Positions 12,593-24,714 of a stretch of DNA of 64,000 nucleotides are shown here, one piece after another. The translations under genes and the position numbers were made by a program. The first letter of the stretch is position 1; each line of letters opens with the position of its first letter. The notes below the pieces were generated by a model. It did no database searches. It saw only the letters and a list, made by a program, of their open reading frames with translations, and was not told where the DNA came from. This DNA comes from Vespa crabro (taxonomy: Eukaryota; Arthropoda; Insecta; Hymenoptera; Vespidae). Location of the stretch: NCBI RefSeq assembly GCF_910589235.1, contig NC_060959.1, positions 10,753,907 through 10,817,906 on the forward strand, read 5' to 3'.

Positions 12593-15068
12593 ATATTAAA
12601 CGAGAGGGTGGAGAAGAAGAAGTAGCTAAGGGTAGCAAGCGTGCAGAAAGTGGAAATTTAATTAGCGCGACGCACTTGTCTAATATGTCCTTATTTCCCC
12701 CCTCCATCATTTTCTCTCTCTTTCTCTCTCTCTCTCATTCGTACTAATTTACTATTTCTCTATCTTAGTCACTCTTTCATATTAGATCTTTGTCCCGTTT
12801 TCTTCTCCTTTTCCTTCTACCATCGGTATTTCAAGGTGGATAAAGCCCATCTTGAAGCGTCGTGTACCCGTTTAAGCAGTAAATTATATTCACTATGAAA
12901 TTGGAAGACGTACGTGTATTCAACATTCATGCGCAGATGTGTTTAAAGAGAGAGAGAGAGAGAAATAAAATCTTTATCCTTTCTTTTGTTAGCTAATTAA
13001 ATTTTCTGTCGAGTTTTTGTTCAACATTTTATAAAGGTTTTTTATCGACTCAAATATTCTTACAGGTTTGATCCTCGAAAGAAAAATAAAAAGAAATAAA
13101 AAGATTGGAAATGAATTTTACAAAATTGTTCGAAAACAAATAGCATATGTTTGTAAAAGTTTGAAAAAATTTTCTATTCCGTTATAATAAATTCTTTTGA
13201 TACTTGTCATTTTTTTATTTTCTTTTGTTTTTTGTTCCGTCGATATCTGCCAAATATATTTACTAACGAGTTTGTTTTTTCGAATTTGTATGAAAAAAAA
13301 AAAAAAAAAAAAAAAATACAATAATAATAATAAAATACTTTCCGCGATATTGATAATGGATGACATCGAAATACGATGTATAATTATTAATATTATTGTG
13401 AAATAATAATACAATTGGCACAGGATGAATGTGAAATAATATACATATGTACTACGTATATAGATATATTAAGTATATCACAATAAGTATTATATATCAA
13501 CATAGATATATGAATAGTTCTATGTCAAATATCAATATCTCATTATAGGGCTACGTGGTAGCCCTATTAATGGATCGTTCTCCGTGTTTTTCATAATTTA
13601 AAAATGAGTAATTTTATATAACATTATAAATGAAATATTTCGAATCATTTTGTCGCACTTAAACGCTCGGCAAAACAGCGTTTGTAGATAATGAACAGTG
13701 GTAGGAGAAAGCATTAAAAGGTTTTACAAAATTCATGGGCATTAGTCGAGGACGATGATGAAAAAAGATTTTTCTTTTTTTTTTTTTTTTATATACTTTT
13801 TTATTTATTTTATTTTTTTTTTTAAGTTTAATCTAGAGATCGATCGCAACGACTCACTCCGTTAGATTTGTTTAATAAAGCAAGCAACAATCGAGCTCTG
13901 TATATAAACTGGAAACACGTCAAGCGTATAATGGTTAATTAAAACCGATCGAACGACTCCATTAAAAGTTCGACCGTTTCAAAGTTGATTTTATTACGTG
14001 CTTTACGGCTTCCGAATAACTGAAATATTTACAAAGAGAGGGGAAAAGGGGGGAAGAGAGTGAGAGAGAGAGAGAGAGAGAGAGAAGGAAAAAGAGAAAG
14101 GGAGAAAAAGAGAGAACTACGTTGAAATGGCAGTGCGATAAAGACGGCCGTAAACGCAACGCTTTGACGCCAATTGCGTTTCGTGCGATCGACAATTGCT
14201 GTCAATCGAAGGATAGAAGGAACTGACCGAACGTGAAATCTTTAAATATGATGTATTTTCTTTCTCTCTTTCTCTCAATATTTTTGTTTTATTGATAAAA
14301 TTTATGAATTGAAATCGATCCATTCTCGTTTGATTCTATTATTAAATTTAGAATCGACAATCTTGCTATCTGATTTCTCACCTTCCCCTTACTTCTTTCT
14401 CCTTCCAACACTTCCGCGATCGTTTCCTCATAAAAGTAATATGTCGATACAAGTTAGTATGGAAACAAGAGGATTGACTTTACATCGATTAAAAATTAAT
14501 CGTTCGATAAAGGTCCATTTCGAGGAGATGCCAAAACATCGCTATGTATATTTGATGTGAAAGGTAAAATTCGGTCGATATACCAAGCCGTATCAATTCT
14601 ATCTAACTTTATATATATATATATATATATATCCATGTTCCTCTTTTAAAATAGTTCGCTTTTTAAAGTTTACTGAACGAATTACGTTCATTTACCATTT
14701 TTTATGTCACAATGTACATACGTGTGTATATACATTCATCACTTGTTCATTCTCACGACCTTTCGAACATCGACTACAGTCGAGAAAGAAAGTATTCAGT
14801 AAATCTTAATCTATTTTCGATAACACATAAATTATTAAATTCTTAGTTACGTCATTATTCGATATAATTAGAAAACGAAGATTCAAAAATTGATAATAAA
14901 TAAACATTGCAAAGAATATTGATTCAATCCTTGTGATATCGAATAAATCTATATAAGAAATTTGTTTTTCGAGATGAAAGGGGAAAAAAAAAAATATTGC
15001 AATGTAAAAGAAAATGCTTGTTAAGAAATATTTTTTATATCGACTGTATATATTACATACCATATAAA

Positions 15069-15285
15069 TGACGTAACATGGCAAGAGAAAGTAAGACATA
15101 TGTATGTAAGTAATACATATAAACTCGATGCTAGAAAAGCCACGTCACAGGGTATACAGTATAGAGTATACAGAAAAAGGAAAGAATTGAACAACGTCAC
15201 TCTTAAAAGGAACACGAAGTTATGACGGCATGAGGTATGACGTATGAGAAGGTGCATGCGATAAAAGTCGGTAGATGTGACGTCA
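15069..15285. promoter_or_regulatory. Cluster of CRE/ATF half-sites
   Basis: TGACG or CGTCA occurs at 15069, 15143, 15195, 15223 and 15238, and the full palindrome TGACGTCA lies at 15278-15285. Six sites in 217 bp exceed chance for AT-rich DNA. CREB/ATF proteins bind this sequence. No adjacent transcript was recognised. Confidence 0.3.
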
Positions 15286-17003
15286 GATAGTGTATAGTCG
15301 ATCGTAACCATTGTTCTTCTATCTTTTTCTATCGCTTACATTTTATATCATCTATTCACTCACACTTTCTCTTTCTCTCTCTCTCTCTCTCTCTATTCCA
15401 CCTGTTCTTCATAGAAGTTCTTCACCTTCAGATATTATTCAGATGGTAATCGCACGCTAGCAGTTCATGGAAATCGTCTAAATTGCAAATCCAGGTTATT
15501 TCTGATTTGAAAAGTTTCTTCATCGAAAAAGATTAAGAATCAAAACGATAGTTTCGTTAAATTAAATAGAGATTATTAATTATTATTATATCGATCATTT
15601 ATAAGTAATACGAGTTATTTGCAATATTCTCTTTCGTTATATACCTTCTTCATTTTTATTAAATAATGGATTAATAGAAATATTATAATCGTCACTTACC
15701 TTTAAACGAAGACGATGTTTCATAGGAATATCAAGAAATGGGATATGAATGAACGACGGGATACAAATCGATTGTTTATTAAAGCAAAACTTTATTATAG
15801 CAATAGTGAACAATGGATAACTATTAAAGATTTTTAACATGTTCTTTTTTTTTTTTTTTTTTTTGATAAAAATAGCGATTGGATGTTTAGGTAGTAGGTG
15901 AATATCTAAAAGGGCCTTTTACCGTACGAAATCTTCTTTTTCGAAAATGAAAAATGTATCTACGGTGGTGTTGTCGACGATGACAAGTCCGCGCGCACAC
16001 GTCGATAATTAAATGGACGTCGATTAACTGCATGAGTTTCGTTTTTCATTTCATTTTCTTGTTGATATAAGGAACGGAATCTATTCTTTTAAATATCTAT
16101 TCCTAAACAGAGGACATTACTACGCACTTGAGGGAAGATTAAAATGTAATGTAAAGTAAAAAAAAAAAAAAAATGTCCGATATATCCTTTTAATTTTGTG
16201 TCAATTTCATTGACAAAGCAAAAAGCAAAACGAAAAGCAATAAAACGAAATCAAAAAGAAGAATATATCGATATTTTATATTTAATATAAAAGTCGATAC
16301 GTTTGATATGAAGTGGTGGTGGTGGTGGTGGTGGGGGAGAGCCGGGATAGGGGGGAAAAAAGAAAAAGAAAAATGTATTTTTTCCATAAATCCGTAACGA
16401 TGTTCTTTTGCAAGCATCAAAGGATTTATGATATTTATACTCCCTGAAGTCGCTGATTTTCATCCTTCATCGTCGTTTTCGAGCGGATGGGGTAAGAAAA
16501 AACAAAAAAAAAAGAAAAAAAAAAAAAACAAAAAGAGAAAAAAAAGAAAGTAAATAAAGAAAAAATGAAAGACAAGTAAAATGAAAAGAAACGAGGAGGA
16601 TTAAAAAAGAAAAAAAAGGCGAGTTCAGTAAGTATATATATATATATACAGGTGAACGTTGGAAAATAAATAAAAATGAATCGCTATACGAATAGATTAT
16701 TAATCTCGCGATGACTTTCGTTCACATTGAAAAAGGTCGAATGTAAAATGAAAGGGAAGATACGTAAACGGTTCGAGGATCTAAATCAAGAACATAAAGA
16801 AGAAAAATAAAGAAGAAATAGAAGTAGAGGAAGGAAAAGAAAAAAAGGAAAAGAAAAAAAAAGAAAAAGAAAAAAAAAATAGAAGAAATATCTAAACGAA
16901 AGGAAATCGAGCGAGTCGCGCGAGTCATGCGTGTCTGTAATATCCTAAGTCAAGGGTGATAAAGTAAAATGTAGACAAACCTGTGTACGTGTCTCTGTCC
17001 CTA

Positions 17004-17044
<41 letters not shown>

Positions 17045-18706
17045 TTTCTCTTTTCGTGTAAGTATACGTGTACGTGTATACATGTTAAGTTTATTCTCTT
17101 TCTTTGATAATGAATGTTCGTGTTCGTGTTGACTTCTTCGTAAAACGAGAATTATTCTGTACGATTTACATAATAATACTTGGTATGTTACTTCAAAAAA
17201 CTGGAAACCTAAGGACAGTCGTCTTCTAGACCTAATGATATATTTTAATAAGTCGTTATCGGCTATCCTTCAAATTATTCTCAATCCTCGTCTATCGCCT
17301 CCTAACGTTTTAATTAGTCGTCGATTCCTTTTAATCGGAGTCCGTTCTTTATCTTTTTTCTTTCATTTATTTTATTTTTTTTTTTTTTTTTTTTTACTTT
17401 TTCTCGGTTTCTTCTTTTTGCTCTTTTTTTTTTTTTCATCGGATGCATACATTCAATTCAATTTATCGTCACTTTTCGCCGATCATTTCCTTCGCCGAAG
17501 CTTTATCATATTTTTCTCTTCCCTCTCCCCATATCCTCCCTCCCTCCCCCTCTCTCCCTCTCTCTATCACTCTTTCATTTTCTTTCGCTCGTAAACATTA
17601 TTCTTTTATAATCTAGCTTTTATTATAGGCGATCGAACGCAATATGCGAAAGGACGAAGGATTATATCATGAAATTTGTTCGCGCAATCGATACGTATTT
17701 ATCTCGAACGTTCTCGCAAAAAGAATTCTTCTTCTTAGCATAACTTGTGTTTATTCTTTATTTTCGTCCTTCCTACAAACGGCGATCGTCTTTTCTCTTT
17801 CTTTCTTTCTTCCTTCCTTCCTTTCTCTCTCTCTCTCTCTTTCCACTGTTACTTCTCTTAACGATACGGTATCTCGATTATCTTACAAATAATATATCTA
17901 ACAATTTTAGGTTCATCTTAGATTGCTTTCCTTGATCACTCCTCCGACGACTCTCATTGAGAGAATTCACCCAATACGATCGTCGAATCCTTTCGACGCT
18001 ATATGAATGAGAAAGCACGGGCAAGCAAATCATTCTTCTCCATTTTTGTTTTTCCTTCCTCTTTTTCTCGTCCAGAGGTAAAAGCCGACAAGTCGCAAAG
18101 GGTGGGTTCTCTCTCTTTACCCTAAAGATCATATACCTTACTATTTTTATCGATAATATTACGTTTGCTTATTTATTTATTTATTTATTTACTTTTTTTT
18201 TTCTTCTTCTTCTTCTTTCATTACTCTTTTATAACTTTCTTTTAGACGTACGATAGTTAGGTTTTTCTTTTTTTCTGTTATTCATCTTTTTGTCTCTCTC
18301 TCTCTCTCTTACACACACACACACATACATACACATTCGTCTCTCTCTCTCTCTCTCTCTCTTTCTCTCATACACACACGCGCGCACACACATCAGTGTA
18401 TCGATCGATCCACGACGTCACGATATAGTTAATATGTATATCCACACGTATTTCTCAACACATTCGCATGACTCTCATTCTGATTTTTTTATTTTTTTTT
18501 GTTTTTATTTTTTTTTTTTTTCATTCACAGCCAACGAAAGAGTTCTCGTCGAATTTTCATTGTTATTGTTATTGTTGTTGATGTATTTCTTTTTTTTTTT
18601 TTTTATCGTCAGAAGAATTTTTTTAACATTTCAAGCATCTCGAAGAGAATTATATCGATCACTCGATCAATCGTGGCAAGATATCCGTTCGTCTTCGTTG
18701 GCCTGA

Positions 18707-18710
<4 letters not shown>

Positions 18711-18755
<45 letters not shown>
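18711..18755. repeat. (CT)n microsatellite
   Basis: About 45 bp of uninterrupted CT. Confidence 0.95.
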
Positions 18756-18759
<4 letters not shown>

Positions 18760-19172
18760 TATCTCTTTCTCTCTCTTTTTTCCACTCACTCTCTCCCTGT
18801 TATTCTCACTTTCTCATATTCACTTCGTAGAATTACCCTTAAATCTTAAGTCATAATACTATTCAATACTTATTGAAGCTCATAATAAGTACATACTTCG
18901 AGGATTAGATTATCAATTATTGTATTTAATTCTTACGATCTTACGATTTTCGTACACTTTTTAGAGTGTACATTCGTTCATAAACATGTATTCTCGATCT
19001 CTCTCTCTCTCTTTTTCTCTTTCGCAAAATTTTCTAAACGACGATCCTCGAACGATTCATCGATATATGATTTTTTATCATATTCGATATTCATACGACG
19101 AGGCTGATAGGTACAAAAGGTAAGTCATCGAATCTGAATGACAGTGTTTCAACGACATCTGTACAAGGAATT

Positions 19173-19175
<3 letters not shown>

Positions 19176-19216
<41 letters not shown>
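19176..19216. repeat. (TA)n microsatellite
   Basis: 41 bp of uninterrupted TA. Confidence 0.95.
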
Positions 19217-19224
<8 letters not shown>

Positions 19225-19423
19225 TATATGTATATATGTGTGTATATGAATAAAAAAAAAATTGGGAAATGATTACGACAATGATTGAAAACGCACATTT
19301 GATCTATCGTCTCTATCCTTCTCTAAATGATTATGAAAACACACACAAAAAAAAAGAAAAAGAAAAAAAAAGAATATACAACAATTATCGTTCTTTCTTA
19401 TCATCGGAAATACAAATTTTCAT

Positions 19424-19460
<37 letters not shown>

Positions 19461-19589
19461 GGAACCTCCATTTAGAAGTGGGAATTAAATAATGGCTTCT
19501 TTTTTTACGAAAAATTAAAATTTATAGAAGAGAAAGGTGTCATGACCTCCCTGTTATATCAACCATTTTTACCCATTTCAATCGTCCTC

Positions 19590-19594
<5 letters not shown>

Positions 19595-19624
<30 letters not shown>
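19595..19624. repeat. Poly-A tract
   Basis: Thirty consecutive A. No retroposed gene precedes it. Confidence 0.95.
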
Positions 19625-19626
<2 letters not shown>

Positions 19627-20156
19627 AGAAAGGAAAGAAAAGAAAACGAATAAAAAACAAAAAAAAAACCTTTTAGATTTTGCATGTGATGACTTACAAA
19701 ATATCTAGGTCACGATGTAATCTAATCAGAGATAAAACATTTCTAAGTTCTATTATATGTTCTCGTAAAACTGTATTCCATCCATTATGATATTAATATA
19801 AAAGATATTCTCGAGACGATCAATCGTTGACTCGAAATTTTTACAGCGTTGCGATCGTTGAAACGAATAAAAAAAAAAAAAAAAACATAGAAAAAAAAAT
19901 CTTTCTTCCGTTTTTAAGAATATATAAAAACAATGTCGAAAGAAAAAGTGAGAATTAAAAGTTAAAAATAAAAGATATGAAAAATAAAAAGAGGAACAAA
20001 AAAAGAACAAAAAAAAAAAAAAAAAAGGAAATGAAACAAGGAAAAAAATAACAAAAGGCAAAGGAAACAAAATAAGGCAAGAGAGAGAAAATTTTAATTA
20101 CGAAGCAAAGAGCGTCCCGTATTCTATGTCGTAAAATCTACATTTTATTATTTGTA

Positions 20157-20206
20157 TTGTTGTTGTTGCTGTTGTTACTGTTGTTGTTGTTGTTGTTGTT
20201 GTTGTT
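20157..20206. repeat. (TTG)n microsatellite
   Basis: TTG/TGC/TTA triplets, nearly perfect from about 20180. Confidence 0.92.
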
Positions 20207-20525
20207 TTTGTTATTTAAAACCTACGTAAAATGTTTGCATCCGCGATTCGTAAATTTTTTTCTATATGTACAAATACTTACGCGTACGCGACATATTCAT
20301 TTTCTTTTTATTTTTTTATTTTTTTATTTTTTTATTTTTTTCAAGTATGGAGCTTATTTGGAACAAGAAGGGAGGAAGGGGCTTCGAGCTCAAGGGAAAG
20401 GATTGAGTAGAAAGAAGGCAGCCGAAAAAGCTCCTCTTAACTAGTAGGGAGCTTTTCCTCGCGCTTAGAGAGACCGAACGAACTCGCTTTTAGCACCGTG
20501 ACGATAAGAACGCGCGTGGACCATT

Positions 20526-20529
<4 letters not shown>

Positions 20530-20576
<47 letters not shown>

Positions 20577-20589
20577 TCTCTCTCTCTCT
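20530..20589. repeat. (CT)n microsatellite
   Basis: CT for about 60 bp with one A interruption at 20571. Confidence 0.95.
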
Positions 20590-20944
20590 TTTTCTTATTT
20601 CTCACTTGTGAACGAGAATGAAAAAGCAAAGCAGATAGGTAACGTAGAAAAAAAAAAGAATAACGAAATTGTTTTGCGATCATAAATAGAACGTAAGAGC
20701 GTACATTTTGCAAAAATTCAATGAACAATTAACTTTTATTTTTTAATGGAATTCTTTTTCTTTTTATTTCTATCTTTTTTTGTCAGTTGTCCTTTTCTTC
20801 CGTATCACAGATTTAATAATTTTGGAAAAAAGAAGAAAAAATTTTCTTTACTACTTGCTTTTACTTCCCAGACATCTTTATGAGAGAAAGAGAGAAAATG
20901 AGAGGGAGAAAGAGATTGAGAGAAAGAGAGAGAAAGAGAGAGAA

Positions 20945-20950
<6 letters not shown>

Positions 20951-20992
<42 letters not shown>
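20951..20992. repeat. (GA)n microsatellite
   Basis: Uninterrupted GA within a longer purine tract starting near 20883. Confidence 0.95.
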
Positions 20993-20996
<4 letters not shown>

Positions 20997-21099
20997 GGAG
21001 AAAAAATCTTTCTATCTAATCCAATCCAAATCGTCGAGGCGCGAGCTCTCGCGTCCGTCCGTGCATATTTTCTCCATAATGCATATATATCTTATCATA

Positions 21100-21103
<4 letters not shown>

Positions 21104-21142
<39 letters not shown>
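21104..21142. repeat. (TA)n microsatellite
   Basis: 39 bp of uninterrupted TA. Confidence 0.95.
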
Positions 21143-21147
<5 letters not shown>

Positions 21148-21357
21148 GTTTAATACGTACACGCGTGTCCCTCTCCATTTTCCTTATATAATTGCTCCAT
21201 GTACGTATATCTATGTTTGTGTGTACATGTGGTACGTGTGTATCTATTTACAGCGAAGCGATTACAAAAATTGTCGCGAAGGAACGAGATATTTATTACT
21301 GCCTACCGATCGTCGCGAAATATTTTATTCACGAGTGATTCGCGAATATATACTTAC

Positions 21358-21367
<10 letters not shown>

Positions 21368-21413
<46 letters not shown>
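21368..21413. repeat. (TA)n microsatellite
   Basis: 46 bp of uninterrupted TA. Confidence 0.95.
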
Positions 21414-21420
<7 letters not shown>

Positions 21421-21495
21421 TATATACGTATGTACATACGCGCGATCGCAATTGCGAAACGAGAGGGAGAAAAAATCGTGAGGTTTATGGGCACA

Positions 21496-21527
21496 TAATA
21501 ATACTAATAATAATAATAATAATGATG

Positions 21528-21584
<57 letters not shown>
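21496..21584. repeat. (TAA)n microsatellite
   Basis: About 29 near-perfect TAA units with a few TGA variants. It may lie in or just past the Sema2a 3' UTR. Confidence 0.95.
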
Positions 21585-21734
21585 GTGGTAATGATATAAA
21601 AAAAAATAATAATAAAAATAAAAATAAAACAATAAGAGACTTTACGATTTTTCGAGTTCGTTCGAAAAAGATAGAAAAAGAGAAAGAAATAAAGTAAAGA
21701 GATTCATTATCTCTCTCTTACTCTCCCTCTCTTT

Positions 21735-21778
<44 letters not shown>

Positions 21779-21824
21779 CCTCTTTACTCTCCCTCCCTTT
21801 TCTCTTCTTATTGCGTTTCGGATT

Positions 21825-22064
21825 TTAATCGTTCGATAACCGAGTATCCTCGTTCGGACTAAGGAACTCGAGAAATCGAAGATTTCCGAGGATCAGTAGC
21901 AAGCTAAGAGCGATACTACGGATGCTGGTGTTGTTGGTGTTGGTGCTGCCACTGCCTCTCGTCCCCGTGTTCGTCGCTGGACCAACGCGACCCTCTCGTG
22001 TCATCGTCAGAGCGCTCTGATATTCGTAATCTTGGCTCGATGTGTGTTCCAATGAACGGTTCTA
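21825..22064 (-). other. Sema2a: Sema2a 3' UTR, proximal part
   Basis: This stretch lies directly downstream of the tandem stops TGA TAG and is less AT-rich than the introns. It contains a CAA/CAC-rich stretch at about 21920-21960. The reading frame of the CDS stays open here for about 79 codons after the two stops. The true 3' end was not found. An aataaa on the minus strand lies at 21292-21297, but (CT)n and (TAA)n tracts intervene, so the polyadenylation site is uncertain. Confidence 0.6.
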
Positions 22065-22139
22065 TCAGACCAAGGGAGTGCCATATACTTCGTTCGTATG
22101 GAGATTCTGATTGCTATCGTTCTGGCACGAAACGCATTG
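22065..22139 (-). CDS. Sema2a: Sema2a terminal coding exon J
   Basis: This 75-bp coding part has 24 codons plus TGA and encodes QCVSCQNDSNQNLHTNEVYG followed by TPLV. The acceptor is ctgtttcag. It joins in phase 0 to RRQA of exon I; Drosophila Sema2a also continues QAQC and ends within about 25 residues. The stop TGA is followed at once by an in-frame TAG. The exon is too short for an ORF search and was found from the acceptor, the phase and the Gln-Cys junction. Confidence 0.88.
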   Translation of the reverse strand, partial: QCVSCQNDSNQNLHTNEVYGTPLV

Positions 22140-22230
22140 CTGAAACAGGGAAAGAAAACTAGCCGATCCTCAAGAGAGATTGTTTCTTCGTTTTACGAGG
22201 CTAACTTGAGGAAAATCGTTCGTATGATTT

Positions 22231-22263
<33 letters not shown>

Positions 22264-22459
22264 CTTTTCATATTACAAAAGAATACAGAAACCCGATTAA
22301 TAATTCATAGTTTTATTTATGAGAAAAATCCATTAATACGAGCTTACTTTTTATATATATATATATATATGTTTTTTTCGTTTCTTTACTTTTTTAACAT
22401 AAAATAATAACGAAACTTCGTTTTAATTAATTAAGATATCATAAAATTAAAAGACTTAC
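22140..22459 (-). other. Sema2a intron I-J, 320 bp
   Basis: Contains a (CT)n tract at 22231-22254 and a short (TA)n at 22352-22371. The donor gtaagt and acceptor ctgtttcag are canonical. Confidence 0.82.
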
Positions 22460-22907
22460 CGCTTGTCTCCGTTCCCAACTCTTCATCGCAGATTTGTATT
22501 TTTCGAATTCGTGACACCAATTCGAATAAATCTTTTGATAATCATTAGACTTAGCCGGTGCTGAACATCTGTGAGCGTCCACGGTAATATTGTAAGAGCA
22601 AAGAAGTGCACCACCGAGCCAGCAATCGTATCTGCCGGCATCCTGTTCGTTCACGCCAACGATAACCAATCCTTTTTCCGAAGTTTCAATGAACTTGTCA
22701 CCACCGACACCGTATTTGTAAGCTATCTGATATCGGCCCTTTTCTTTACTGTAGTGATACCATCTGACCTCCTGATTTGCTAAAACCTCTGGCATTTTCA
22801 CGAAACAACCGAGATGAACCGATTGACCCCACGTCACCACGAGCTTTCGTTTACCCACGCTACTATCGCATACGTCTGCCGTGCTATTCGATACGTCTTG
22901 GAGTAAT
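22460..22907 (-). CDS. Sema2a: Sema2a exon I: Ig domain and basic tail
   Basis: This 448-bp exon encodes residues 502-650. It begins LLQDVSNSTADVCDSSVGKR and continues into one Ig domain. Cys535 in VHLGCFVK and Cys596 in DAGRYDCWLGG form the expected Ig disulfide. After the domain come LLCSYNITVDAHRC and the conserved NDYQKIYSNWCHEFEKYKSA, ending KSWERRQA. Sequons NST and NIT are present. The acceptor is ttcttctcag and the donor is gtaagt, phase 0. No hydrophobic anchor follows, which supports secretion. Confidence 0.96.
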
Positions 22908-22947
22908 CTGAGAAGAACAGATAAAAAAAAATATATTTATATATACA

Positions 22948-22978
<31 letters not shown>

Positions 22979-23358
22979 AAATAATAAGGCAGAAGAGAAG
23001 AAAAAAATCTTTCTTCGACTCGTGACATTTTCCAAGTGAGAAACTCTTTAGAATAATCTAACTCTAAATGTATTAAAAAAAAAAAAAAAAAAAAAAAAAA
23101 TATTAAGTCACTATGCTAAAAAATTTTAATTAATTCGAATAACTTTGTCAGCTAGTCGACTTTATTCGAAATAAAACAAATAACAAGAATAACATATACT
23201 TCAATAAAAATTCTCAATTAAAAATGATTTTTGGTTCGATGTAAGTATGCATGTAACTATTACGCCGGAATCGTCGGAACGGTTGAATAGTTTTAGAGTG
23301 CTTAGAGAAATTTCATGTGTTCTCGATGCTTGGACAGAAATTCAATTAAGGAACGTAC
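22908..23358 (-). other. Sema2a intron H-I, 451 bp
   Basis: A/T-rich, with a 27-bp poly-A at 23074-23100. Splice sites are clear and nothing else is seen. Confidence 0.85.
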
Positions 23359-23635
23359 CCTGGCTCGTATGGCTTGCAGGTATTGCTATCTTTGTCCCAA
23401 CCGCAATAGGGATCGTGAACGCAGCGCAAGCAGTTGTCGTATCGGCGTGTACACATTACAAGATCGATCTGCTTTATTCGATGATCCGATGCGACGTAGA
23501 GTGCCTTGTGCTCCTTAGAAATTTCCATCGCCTGAATCGGTTCTCCAGGCGTGACGTCAAACACGTCCAAGAGGATCGACTGAGACTCGCCGTTGTTGTC
23601 GATCCATTGGACGACCTTATGAACGCGGCCATCAC
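23359..23635 (-). CDS. Sema2a: Sema2a exon H: end of Sema domain and PSI domain
   Basis: This 277-bp exon encodes residues 410-500. It starts DGRVHKVVQW and holds the last propeller strand, ALYVASDHRIKQIDL, followed by the cysteine-knot PSI module. Cysteines fall at 470, 477, 480, 486 and 495, around the invariant DPYCGWD. The acceptor is ctgttacag and the donor is gtacgt. The exon ends with two bases of a Gly codon completed in exon I. The PSI fold links the Sema and Ig domains and sets the angle of the ligand towards its plexin. Confidence 0.95.
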
Positions 23636-24611
23636 CTGTAACAGGCGTGTCAAATCCTTATTAGAATTTCGCTCCAATAACGAAACCATAAACGTCTAAT
23701 TAGAACTTTTTAATAGATCATAAATTCACTATATAATATAATATTATTAAATATAATAATAATGATAATAATAATAATAATAATAATAATAATTGAATAT
23801 TATCTAAAATTTTTATCGAACAATTTTAATTATTTTAAATTGTGCCAATAACAACTTTTTATGTCAATCTATATTTTCGAAAAGGGAACGATTAATAATT
23901 AAGGTAAAACAAAATGAATGAAATAACAACCGTACGAGAAAAACAACGAGAGCTTATAATCCCGTTTGCTTCGATAAATAAAAAGTCATATATTTAATCC
24001 CGCAAAAGTTAATTATTTTCATACGACCGTATCTCCGACAAATGACATACTTTTATCGTGCAACCGTTAATACCGTAACTACACGCAACTAACGAGACGC
24101 GTCAAAGCTTCGGCCGGTTTATTAGATAATGAAATTTGTACGAGATCCAGAGATAATCGTTGATAAGAACATACGAGAGGCTTAGCATTCTCTTGAACTA
24201 CTATTAATAATCTTTCGTGATCGTTTTAATAAAGAAAAAAAAAGAAAAGAAAAAAAAAAAAGGAAAAAAAAAAGGAAAAAAAAAAGAAAAAAGAACAAAA
24301 AAAAATAAGTAAGTAAATTTCATTTTCATGAATTCAAACGTATCGTAAATGGCCTTCTAAGATCTAATCGTAAAGCGTAAAACATAATTAAAAAAAAAAA
24401 AAAAAGAAAAAAAAAATGATAGTTTATATTAGAAACGATAGCTTTTCTTAGCGTTAATAATTTCATGAGAAAAATGTTCATTCCTCTTATTTCTCCCTCT
24501 TTGCTTCTCGATTAGTTTTCTTCTTTTTCTCTTTGATATAAAACGAGAATCTTCTCGCTTCATCGGAATATCGATAAAATGAGGGAAAAAAAAGAGGTAC
24601 AAGAGGGAGAG

Positions 24612-24670
<59 letters not shown>

Positions 24671-24714
24671 AGCTGCTTTCTTTTACTACGTAAGATGAGA
24701 GGAAAAGCACTCAC
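23636..24714 (-). other. Sema2a intron G-H, 1.08 kb
   Basis: AT-rich. Holds (GA)n at 24616-24666, A-rich tracts at 24235-24310 and 24390-24417, and (TAA)n near 23757-23793. No coding sequence is seen. Confidence 0.85.
24616..24666. repeat. (GA)n microsatellite
   Basis: 51 bp of GA, starting about 50 bp from the exon G donor; CT on the transcribed strand. Confidence 0.95.

Larger units (their letters stand above)
12061..21824. other. No recognised gene: repeat-dense flank
   Basis: Large (TA)n arrays at 12075, 19176, 21104 and 21368, (CT)n or (GA)n at 12321, 18711, 20530 and 20951, (TTG)n at 20157, (TAA)n at 21496 and a 30-bp poly-A at 19595. Exceptions are a 10-bp-arm hairpin at 13545-13567 and a TGACG cluster at 15069-15285. 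No exon could be supported. Confidence 0.6.

Noticed and set aside
15889..15899. AGGTAGTAGGT, an 11-base match to the let-7 core
   Set aside because: The 5' base and 3' half do not match let-7, and no complementary arm forms a precursor hairpin in the following 60 bases.
22834..23028. Minus frame starting upstream of exon I
   Set aside because: It reads intron and then exon I in the wrong frame; the real acceptor is at 22908-22909.
23247..23699. 150-codon plus-strand frame
   Set aside because: It is the antisense shadow of Sema2a exon H.
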